Shown here: piece by piece, positions 57,512 to 64,000 of the stretch
Layout of the letters: each line of letters starts with the position of its first letter
Position numbering within the stretch: position 1 is the stretch's first letter
NCBI GenBank assembly: GCA_964630595.1
Contig: CAZVVT010000001.1
Span: 248,001-312,000, forward strand
DNA: 64,000 nucleotides
Source: CAZVVT01 sp964630595
GTDB taxonomy: Bacteria; Chlamydiota; Chlamydiia; Chlamydiales; VFKH01
Direction of reading: 5' to 3'
Translations under genes and position numbers: made by a program
The notes under the pieces: model-generated
What the model saw: the letters and a program-made list of their open reading frames with translations, nothing else
Told to the model about the DNA's origin: nothing
The model's database searches: none

Positions 57512-58833
57512 ACGTTGAGACGACGCGCTATGTGGTCACTGATTTTTGTGATGTCTCCTGCGCCGATGGTGACCACTACATCACTGGGCTGCACCAAATT
57601 CATCACCAGTTCTACTAAATCTTGCTTTGAAGAAAACTGCACCGTTCCGGAGTGTTTTCGCTCAATGGCTGCGGCGAGAGTCTGTGACGAAATGCCTTCA
57701 ATGGGCATCTCTCCTGCCGAATAGAGATCGGTGATCAGAAGCACATCTGAGGCTCTAAAAGCCTCAGGAAAGGCATCGAAGCACAGATGCGTGCGAGAAA
57801 AACGGTGCGGCTGAAAGAGGCAAATTAAACGACGCGAACCGATCGCTTCGCGAATCGTGCGCAGTGTTACGTCAATTTCTGTAGGATGATGGCCATAGTC
57901 ATCAAGAAGTAGCACCTCTTTGTCATATTTGCGCTCCAAGCGGCGCGCTACACCGGAAAAACGATCAAAAGCTCTGCGAATCACCTCTTCGCTAATGCCC
58001 AGCTCCAGCGCCAAACCAAACACTGCCAACGCATTCAATGCATAATGCTTTCCAGGCAGGTGTACGGGCACATCGTGGTAATAATTTCCATGTGCGGAAA
58101 TATCAACCTTGGCTCGAAACCCCTCCTGGCGCCAATTACTGCCCAAAACATCTGCTCCTGCCATAAACCCGTACGAAGTGCCCGTGGGGTTCATGGTGCG
58201 CAGCCGCGCATCATCATAGCACCAGAAAAGTGGCCCGCTCACGTTGCAGATGAAACGCTCAAAAGCCTCTTCTAGCACATCTATGCAGCCGAAATGGTCG
58301 AGATGGTCGTTGTCGATGTTGGTGACGATGGCTCCATAAGGGTGGTACTGAAGAAAGCTACCATCGCTCTCATCTGCTTCAAAAACGGCATACTCGCCGC
58401 CGCCATGCGCTCCATTGGTTTTCGCCTGCAGCCACACGCCTCCGATCGAATAAGTAGGCAACCAGCCCGCCTCCACCAACACCGCCGCAAGCAGACAGCT
58501 CGTCGTCGTTTTCCCATGCGTTCCCGTTACCGCAAGCCCTTTCACTCCCTCTACGATGCGCGCTAAAAGCTGGGATCGATGAAGAATCGGCAACCCCTTT
58601 TCTTTCGCTGCTATCAATTCAGGATTATCGGAGCGAATCGCTGTGCTCACCACAACACAAGTAGCCCCTGCAATATTCTCTGCGCGGTGGTCGGGAAAAA
58701 CACGAGCGCCCAGTCGCACAAGTTCCTCTGGAACAGCTCCTGGGTCACTGCCCGACACGGCCTGTCCGCGCTCCAGCAAGATCTTTGCCAGACCACTCAT
58801 GCCGATACCGCCTAATCCAATAAAATGCGTCAC
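57508..58833 (-). CDS. murC: UDP-N-acetylmuramate-L-alanine ligase
   Basis: 441 residues. G-L-G-G-I-G-M-S-G-L-A nucleotide loop, G-T-H-G-K-T-T-T ATP P-loop, D-N-D-H-L-D and the C-terminal L-D-D-Y-G-H-H-P-T-E block, all as in MurC. Adds L-Ala to UDP-MurNAc. It is a single-domain MurC; in Chlamydia murC is fused to ddl, and no ddl domain follows here. Overlaps murG and ftsQ by 4 nt each. Confidence 0.96.
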   Translation of the reverse strand: MTHFIGLGGIGMSGLAKILLERGQAVSGSDPGAVPEELVRLGARVFPDHRAENIAGATCVVVSTAIRSDNPELIAAKEKGLPILHRSQLLARIVEGVKGLAVTGTHGKTTTSCLLAAVLVEAGWLPTYSIGGVWLQAKTNGAHGGGEYAVFEADESDGSFLQYHPYGAIVTNIDNDHLDHFGCIDVLEEAFERFICNVSGPLFWCYDDARLRTMNPTGTSYGFMAGADVLGSNWRQEGFRAKVDISAHGNYYHDVPVHLPGKHYALNALAVFGLALELGISEEVIRRAFDRFSGVARRLERKYDKEVLLLDDYGHHPTEIDVTLRTIREAIGSRRLICLFQPHRFSRTHLCFDAFPEAFRASDVLLITDLYSAGEMPIEGISSQTLAAAIERKHSGTVQFSSKQDLVELVMNLVQPSDVVVTIGAGDITKISDHIARRLNV

Positions 58834-59843
58834 GACAGCACCTCTTGCACAAAGTCAAATCGGTCGCACCGCCATTCCTGGACCGCTTTTGCTACCTGCT
58901 CTTTTGAAGGCAGCTGCCCTATTTTGTCCAGCAATTGACTCATGTTCTTTTCATCCAGGTGAAGGCCCAACCCCATCATCTGCGCGGCGACGGCATTGGC
59001 TCGCTGGTGATCCTCTGCAGCATGCGGATAGGGCACAAAGACCGTCGGCACCGCCATGCGAGAGCTCTCCGCAATGGTCACGGCGCCTGCTCGCGCAACT
59101 GCAAAATCCGCCGCCACCCAAGCCATCTCCATCCGCGCCTCAAAGGGCTTCACCACCGCATGTACATTGCGCCTTTTGTAGAAGAACTCTACCGGTTCTA
59201 CATCCTTCCACGTGCCTGTGTAGTGTAGTACCTGCACGTCCAGTTGTGCCAATTGCTGCGGGACTACTTCATTGAGCGCTTTCGCCCCTTGCGAACCCCC
59301 GAAGACCAATGCGGTGCGCCGATTGGGCTGCAGACCCAAAAAGTGCACCGCCTCTATCCTCGTCGGAGGTTTTTCAAAGACCTCTCTCAAGAGGGCATCC
59401 ACCAAAAAGGAGCTTCCTTTCAAATGGCGCGCCGTCTCTATGTTAGCAATCGCCGTGCGCGCTACCGGGCTGAGAAGCTTGAGCGTCTTTCCAGGGATCA
59501 AATCGGGAGCGTACAAAAACAACTTCTTACGCAACATCGCCGCTGCCACCATCGCTGGCAGCGCGTGCCAGCTACCAAAGCCCACCACCTTGTGCGGGCG
59601 ATACTGCATAATCAACTTACTTGCCTGCTTCAGTCCTCGCAAGTAGGCCGCCGGCGCCCTCAGCCCCAGCGGCGCTGAGGCAATCTCCACATGGGGCCAT
59701 GAGCGATCAAAAAAAGGATTACTTTCCAGCCCGTGCCCCACAAAAAGCACCTCTGCCCCGGCCTTTTTCAGCCGCTCCGCCAATGCCTGCGCAGGAAGTA
59801 CATGGCCGCCACTGCCCCCCGCTGCGATCAATATCTTTTTCAT
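58830..59843 (-). CDS. murG: UDP-GlcNAc:undecaprenyl-pyrophosphoryl-MurNAc-pentapeptide transferase
   Basis: 337 residues. G-G-S-G-G-H-V-L-P-A N-terminal motif, F-G-S-W-H-A-L-P, V-F-G-G-S-Q-G-A-K and A-R-A-G-A-V-T-I-A-E in the C-terminal domain. Makes lipid II at the inner membrane. Between the SET gene and murC. Confidence 0.95.
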   Translation of the reverse strand: MKKILIAAGGSGGHVLPAQALAERLKKAGAEVLFVGHGLESNPFFDRSWPHVEIASAPLGLRAPAAYLRGLKQASKLIMQYRPHKVVGFGSWHALPAMVAAAMLRKKLFLYAPDLIPGKTLKLLSPVARTAIANIETARHLKGSSFLVDALLREVFEKPPTRIEAVHFLGLQPNRRTALVFGGSQGAKALNEVVPQQLAQLDVQVLHYTGTWKDVEPVEFFYKRRNVHAVVKPFEARMEMAWVAADFAVARAGAVTIAESSRMAVPTVFVPYPHAAEDHQRANAVAAQMMGLGLHLDEKNMSQLLDKIGQLPSKEQVAKAVQEWRCDRFDFVQEVLS

Positions 59844-59857
59844 AGAAATAATTCAGT

Positions 59858-61273
59858 CTACAGAGCCGCTGTAAATTCAGCTACCCGAAGAGTGCGGAAG
59901 AATTTGGTGGCCTCCTGAAAGTCCTCGCTGCCCACCTGCTGCAGGTGAGCCCAGAGGGCGCGCCGCTTTTCGGGAGAGAGAGCGATTTGGGCAGAGGCGA
60001 TCATCTCCTCATAGTAACGACTGCGGGGGTCTTTCTCATTCAGGGGAAGGTACTTTAGGTGTGCGGGCTGAATGCGATCGTGCAGGAGCTCTTCGAGGAA
60101 GATGCGGGGGTGGTTGAGAACATAGTAGGCCCAGCGCCAATGCAGCCTACGTAGGCTTTTGAGCGGCGGCTTGGGGTAGCTCATGTGATAGGCAATGAGA
60201 TCCATGAGCTCTGGGAGCAGCGCTCTGATCTTCTCCATGTCCTGAGGGGCAAATTGGTAGTAGGGACCGCAGCGATTCACAGGGTGGCTGGGGCCGTAGT
60301 CCCACAAGATCAGCTCACCGGCACGAATGGGCCGCAAGGTCCGAATGTTGGAAGTCCAGTTGCACTCTTGGTGTTGGAAGGTCTCACTATTGGGCGGACC
60401 GTCGGCCATCATGGGAATAAAATTGCGGTAGTCTTTGCCGTCAATGACAGCTTTTCCCGGCTTAGCTCCAGCGACTGTGTAGGGAAGATCGCTACCCAAC
60501 ACATAAAGAGAGCCCGGCCCCTCTGCCGAGCGCAACAATCCCGCATAAGGCCCCAGGTCCTCTCCTGCAGGGATGGCTTTCGTTGCCACGATCCCCAAAC
60601 CTGGATCGAAGGAGAGGTCGGGAAAAAGGTCTTTGATAGTAACAATGGCGAGACTGGGGTGAAAAGAGGGTCCTCGATAGCGGTAGGGCTTTTTTGCAAA
60701 CAGACGCTCTTCGACCATACACGCATTAACCACCACGCGGTTGGTGTAGGTAAAACCGTAACGCCTTTCTATCTCCTCCAAGGGCACCTGCACAACCGAT
60801 CGATCGGCCAACATGAAGGGCAGCGTCTGCGGCCTGGTGCTCCATTTACCCAGTAGATGCGACCGATCGGGATAGATCGTCTCAAAAATATCTACCGCTG
60901 AAAAACCCCCTTCCGTTTTCAGCAGAGGATGGACAAAATCCGCATCCCCTTGCAGCGCTGCAATGTGATCGGGATTAAGGCCCACGCTTCCGCAGGCATC
61001 TGAATAGACCCCATGTTTGATGAGTTGGCGCTTAAAATCGCTATTTCTTGCCAGGGCTGCAAGCTGCGAAAAGGTGACCTCCACATCTCCCGCCGTCAGA
61101 TTTTCGAGCTTTTTACGCCAGCCCCACGATCTTCGAATCAAGCCCACCAGTTCATGATCTTCTATCGGCTTACTGTGCAGCACCTTGTACGCCAGAGCGT
61201 AGAGAGGATCGTGCTTGTAGGTCAGGATGCACTTGCCCAGCAACCGTGTACGCCACTGCGGCAACCTACTCAT
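59858..61273 (-). CDS. SET-domain protein with ankyrin-like repeat, in the division cluster
   Basis: 471 residues. Residues ~97-130 (N-P-D-H-I-A-A-L-Q-G-D-A-D-F-V-H-P-L-L) look like an ankyrin repeat. A SET domain follows: G-L-G-I-V-A-T-K-A-I-P-A-G-E (225-238), G-P-Y-A-G (241-245), N-F-I-P-M-M-A-D-G-P-P-N (284-295, a changed N-H-S-C-x-P-N), and L-I-L-W-D-Y-G (321-327). A helical tail (to 471) is unmatched. SET proteins methylate lysine; Chlamydia has the SET effector NUE. Overlaps ftsW by 8 nt and lies between ftsW and murG, so it is transcribed with them. Function unproven. Confidence 0.7.
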   Translation of the reverse strand: MSRLPQWRTRLLGKCILTYKHDPLYALAYKVLHSKPIEDHELVGLIRRSWGWRKKLENLTAGDVEVTFSQLAALARNSDFKRQLIKHGVYSDACGSVGLNPDHIAALQGDADFVHPLLKTEGGFSAVDIFETIYPDRSHLLGKWSTRPQTLPFMLADRSVVQVPLEEIERRYGFTYTNRVVVNACMVEERLFAKKPYRYRGPSFHPSLAIVTIKDLFPDLSFDPGLGIVATKAIPAGEDLGPYAGLLRSAEGPGSLYVLGSDLPYTVAGAKPGKAVIDGKDYRNFIPMMADGPPNSETFQHQECNWTSNIRTLRPIRAGELILWDYGPSHPVNRCGPYYQFAPQDMEKIRALLPELMDLIAYHMSYPKPPLKSLRRLHWRWAYYVLNHPRIFLEELLHDRIQPAHLKYLPLNEKDPRSRYYEEMIASAQIALSPEKRRALWAHLQQVGSEDFQEATKFFRTLRVAEFTAAL

Positions 61274-62354
61274 ACACCTTCTTTGAAACGCTTAAAATCG
61301 CCCCCAGAGCAGCACCACAAGCCACAAGAGAGCTTCCTCCCTGACTGAAAAGAGGCAAGTTCAACCCCGTGCTCGGCAAAATGCCCGTAACGACCCCTAA
61401 GTTAATAAAGGCCTGCAATGCGAGTAAAAAGGCCAACATAGCACAGGAAAGCGAAACGCTTTTTTCAAGTGCGTCAAGCGCTTGGCGAAAGCAGAGCCAA
61501 ATCAGCGCCATGTAGGCAACGATCAGCGCGCCCAGCCCCAAAAACCCCACCTCTTCGCCCACAATGGCGACAATGTAGTCGTTTTGCGCCTCCGGCAAGT
61601 AGCTCAGTTTTTGCAAACTCTGCCCGATCCCTTTGCCGAAAAACCCGCCGCTGCCCAAGGCAATCTTGGCCTGGTAGGGCTGGTGCCCCTTGCCGAGCAA
61701 ATCAAGTTCGGGATTGAGAAAGACCATAATCCGCCCACGCACATAGGGTACAGAGGCGGCAAAAGCGGTCACGGCCACAGCGCCAACGCAGAGTGGCAGC
61801 AGCCAGTAACGCCAGCGAATCGAGCAAAGCCACAGCGCAATCACTACCGTAGCGCCGATAATCAGCGTAGTGCGGTTGTCGGGCTCAATCAAAATCAGCG
61901 CCATGACAGCTGCGATTTTGCCCAGCAGCTTGAGCAAATCCCCCAGTTGCAACACTTCGTGTTTCAGCACTTCGTGGATGAAGAAGAGCGGGAGGATAAA
62001 CTTCACAAACTCGGAGGGCTGCAGCGAAATGCCAAACAAGCTGAGCCAGCGGCGCGCGCCATTGGCAATGACTCCTACTCCGGGAATCAGCACCAACACT
62101 AACAGAAAAACACAAAGGGCCAGCAAACGCGGCGTCCAAGAAAGAATTTTCTTCATGCCGCAGCGATAGGCAAGCAGCCCTAAACCGAAAGCGGCAACAC
62201 CAAAGAGCAGCTGCTTGAGCAAGGGTCCAAAGATGAAGCGATCTCTACCACTGTCGAGGATTTCTGCCGACGAGGTGTTAAAGACAAAGATCAGCCCAAA
62301 ACACCAGATCGCAACCGCCAACCAGATGATGCTAATTGATCTTGAGTTTGTCAC
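61266..62354 (-). CDS. ftsW: SEDS-family peptidoglycan polymerase FtsW
   Basis: 362 residues, ten membrane segments. S-S-A-E-I near TM1, G-A-R-R-W-L-S-L-F-G, Q-P-S-E-F-V-K, and the C-terminal G-I-L-P-S-T-G-L-N-L-P-L-F-S-Q-G-G-S-S-L of SEDS proteins. Works with a class B PBP in septal glycan synthesis. In the division cluster between the LysM gene and the SET gene, overlapping both. Confidence 0.95.
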   Translation of the reverse strand: MTNSRSISIIWLAVAIWCFGLIFVFNTSSAEILDSGRDRFIFGPLLKQLLFGVAAFGLGLLAYRCGMKKILSWTPRLLALCVFLLVLVLIPGVGVIANGARRWLSLFGISLQPSEFVKFILPLFFIHEVLKHEVLQLGDLLKLLGKIAAVMALILIEPDNRTTLIIGATVVIALWLCSIRWRYWLLPLCVGAVAVTAFAASVPYVRGRIMVFLNPELDLLGKGHQPYQAKIALGSGGFFGKGIGQSLQKLSYLPEAQNDYIVAIVGEEVGFLGLGALIVAYMALIWLCFRQALDALEKSVSLSCAMLAFLLALQAFINLGVVTGILPSTGLNLPLFSQGGSSLVACGAALGAILSVSKKVYE

Positions 62355-63018
62355 CGGGCTTGAGTTTCTTCGCTTTCTTCTCGTCTAAGTTGTTGAGTTT
62401 GAGCAGATCCTCAACTTTCATGTTGTTTTTGGAGGCAATCGTCCAAGGATTATCTCCACTCTTCACGGTATAGCTTCCCGCAGCGCTTGCAACCGCTTTT
62501 GCTGCTTTCTTCGCTTTTTTCAGCGCTTTACCGGGCACTTTGAGCACTTGACCGATCTTCAGCTTGGTCGAGCTCAAAGCGTTGAGCTGCATAATCGCAT
62601 CGGTTGTGGTCTTATGAGAGCGGGCAATCTTGTCGAGTGCATCTCCCTTTTTCACCACCACTTCGCTAAACTCTCCATCCAGCGAAAGAGGCGCTTCTGC
62701 GCTGGCTACCACAGACTCTTCTACTTTGGCTGCTTCTTCATTAAACGCGACGACTTCGCCAGAAACGGCGCTTGCCTGCTCGTTCCATGCGCTCAGCACT
62801 TGGTCGATTTCATCCACGGGCTGGCCAGCGCTGTCGGCGCTTGTCTGCACAGCAAGGACTTGGTCACTGCTCACTTCTTGTTGTGGAGCCACCGCCACCA
62901 CAGGCGCTTTTTCCACTGCGGCATTGTCCTCTTTTGACGGCATCGCTACCGCAAACAATACCAAGAGCAATCCCGCATTGACGAGGACTGCGATAATGAT
63001 CGTATCTCTTCTACTCAT
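62332..63018 (-). CDS. membrane-anchored LysM protein (chlamydial 'NlpD' position)
   Basis: 228 residues. An N-terminal membrane helix (I-I-I-A-V-L-V-N-A-G-L-L-L-V-L-F) and an acidic linker lead to two LysM domains: ~122-162 (K-K-G-D-A-L-D-K-I-A) and ~184-228 (V-K-S-G-D-N-P-W-T-I-A). LysM binds glycan. It occupies the place between murD and ftsW that Chlamydia gives to its LysM protein called NlpD; there is no M23 peptidase domain. Possible peptidoglycan organiser at division. Overlaps murD by 4 nt. Confidence 0.85.
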   Translation of the reverse strand: MSRRDTIIIAVLVNAGLLLVLFAVAMPSKEDNAAVEKAPVVAVAPQQEVSSDQVLAVQTSADSAGQPVDEIDQVLSAWNEQASAVSGEVVAFNEEAAKVEESVVASAEAPLSLDGEFSEVVVKKGDALDKIARSHKTTTDAIMQLNALSSTKLKIGQVLKVPGKALKKAKKAAKAVASAAGSYTVKSGDNPWTIASKNNMKVEDLLKLNNLDEKKAKKLKPGDKLKIN

Positions 63019-64000
63019 ACCCTAACCCCCAAACCTCGTGCGAACCTCTGGAATTCCTCTCCACGGTGCGCATAATCTCGAAACATATCGAAACTGGAAC
63101 ATCCCGGCGACAACAAGATGACATCTCCCTTTTCGGCCTTGCCAAAGGCGGTCTCTACCGCCTCTTGCAGAGTCGCGACCCTTTCCACAGGAAAGTGCCC
63201 CTCAAGCTCTTGTTGGATCAGGGGCGCTGCCTGCCCAATCGCAACAATGGCCTTTACTCTACCACCAAAGGCCTCTTTCCACGGAAGGTAAGAAGCGCCT
63301 TTGTGAATGCCTCCCGCGATCAAGATGACGGGGGAAGACATGGCCTCCACAGCCCTCATGGTTGCATCGAGGTTAGTCCCCTTGCTGTCGTCGTAGAACG
63401 CTACTCCCGATACCGTCGTCACATATTCGATGCGGTGCGGAGGCTTGCGAAAGGCGTTGAGCGATTCGCGGAAACCGTCTGCGTCAATCCCCATCGCATG
63501 CGCAACGACCCATGCGGCGAGCCAGTTCTCGACGTCATGTGTTTTAACACCTCGGAGAGAATCCGGTAAAGCGCGAACTTTCTTGCCAAAAGCGTGCACC
63601 AGCTCCCCGTCCCAGTAGACGTCCGCGTCCGGCTCAAACCCAAAGGTCACCACCCCCTCTTGAAAGAGGTGGGGCCATTGCCGCTTCGTCTTGGCGTTGA
63701 CCACCACCAGCCCATGTGTGATGCCCTGAATGCGCGCTTTGGCCTGAGCGTAGTCGTCCATGTTCGAGTAGCGATCGAGGTGGTCGGGCGTCACGTTTAA
63801 GAGGAGAGAATGGGACAAAACCTTGGTCTGCATCGTCTCCAGCTGGTAAGAGGAGAGCTCCACCACCAAAACCTCGCTTGGATCCTCGCAGGGGTGGGCC
63901 GTTAATGGATCTCCAATATTGCCCAGGGCGTGCGCCTCTTTCCCGTGAGCGCGCAGCAAATGCGACAAGAATAGGGTCACCGTCGTCTTGCCATTGGTGC
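63015..64000 (-). CDS. murD: UDP-N-acetylmuramoylalanine-D-glutamate ligase (C-terminal part; runs off the window)
   Basis: The frame is open through base 64000, where the reverse strand reads G-T-N-G-K-T-T-V-T, the Mur ligase P-loop; the N-terminal ~110 residues lie outside. V-E-L-S-S-Y-Q-L, N-V-T-P-D-H-L-D-R-Y, Y-D-D-S-K-G-T-N and L-L-S-P-G-C-S-S-F-D are MurD motifs. Adds D-Glu to UDP-MurNAc-L-Ala. First gene seen of the minus-strand murD-LysM-ftsW-SET-murG-murC-ftsQ run. Confidence 0.95.
   Translation of the reverse strand, partial: TNGKTTVTLFLSHLLRAHGKEAHALGNIGDPLTAHPCEDPSEVLVVELSSYQLETMQTKVLSHSLLLNVTPDHLDRYSNMDDYAQAKARIQGITHGLVVVNAKTKRQWPHLFQEGVVTFGFEPDADVYWDGELVHAFGKKVRALPDSLRGVKTHDVENWLAAWVVAHAMGIDADGFRESLNAFRKPPHRIEYVTTVSGVAFYDDSKGTNLDATMRAVEAMSSPVILIAGGIHKGASYLPWKEAFGGRVKAIVAIGQAAPLIQQELEGHFPVERVATLQEAVETAFGKAEKGDVILLSPGCSSFDMFRDYAHRGEEFQRFARGLGVRV

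Noticed and set aside
1..64000. CRISPR arrays, prophage or transposase genes, rRNA, plasmid functions
   Set aside because: No regularly spaced direct repeats, integrase, transposase or rRNA sequence was seen; variation is limited to single accessory genes and palindromic elements.

Overview
The window looks like a chromosome segment of an environmental (chlamydia-like) member of the Chlamydiae, with base composition a little over 50% GC by eye. The minus-strand order murD - LysM protein - ftsW - murG - murC - ftsQ at the right end is the order I recall from Chlamydia (there with murC fused to ddl). An efp-accB-accC block next to rpe, an rpsA-nusA-infB-rbfA-truB block, a plastid-type glycerol-3-phosphate acyltransferase beside RNase G, a tyrP-type permease and a free aspartokinase all fit. 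The genome is very compact: many neighbours overlap by 1-45 nt, both head-to-tail (ATGA junctions) and tail-to-tail.

Left part (1-20 kb): phospholipid genes (truncated PlsC-type acyltransferase, GDPD phosphodiesterase), long HPF, a PD-(D/E)xK nuclease-fold protein, tRNA-Arg and tRNA-Leu, recO, a Nudix enzyme, tyrP, a hydrophobic-domain/EEP-nuclease-fold fusion (effector candidate), a 0.4-kb non-coding gap full of palindromes including a perfect four-way-junction fold, a degenerate SAH-hydrolase-like protein, tRNA-Thr and tRNA-Tyr, a BTB-like repeat protein coupled to an alpha/beta hydrolase, alaX, a secreted 2H phosphoesterase, ychJ-like, three transport or glycan genes, a lipase-maturation-factor homologue, an MFS carrier and a cold-shock gene with a strong terminator.

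Middle (20-38 kb): small exported or membrane proteins (DUF1328, exported glycosyltransferase, CPBP protease, exported beta-carbonic anhydrase, pirin), RhlE helicase, an RF-like rescue factor sharing its start codon with the divergent protease, tRNA-Val and tRNA-Asp, the prenylation pair ubiA/ubiX behind accC-accB-efp, rpe, an unrecognised 642-residue protein, ACT-less aspartokinase, queD and an exported Nudix-like protein.

Right part (38-64 kb): the translation block, rng-plsB, an HTH/DUF2975 pair with a probable self-operator, exported S10 and M16 peptidases around an MFS carrier (possible peptide scavenging), a Cys-repeat protein, proS, and the cell-wall/division cluster with an ankyrin/SET-domain gene inserted between ftsW and murG.

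The features most deserving follow-up are the SET gene inside the division cluster, the BTB-like tandem-repeat protein, the Inc-like EEP fusion that has lost its terminal catalytic motif, the cloverleaf DNA element, the structured leader near 15.5 kb, and the repeated occurrence of -10-like hexamers 7-11 nt before SD-less start codons. No CRISPR array, transposase, prophage or rRNA was seen.
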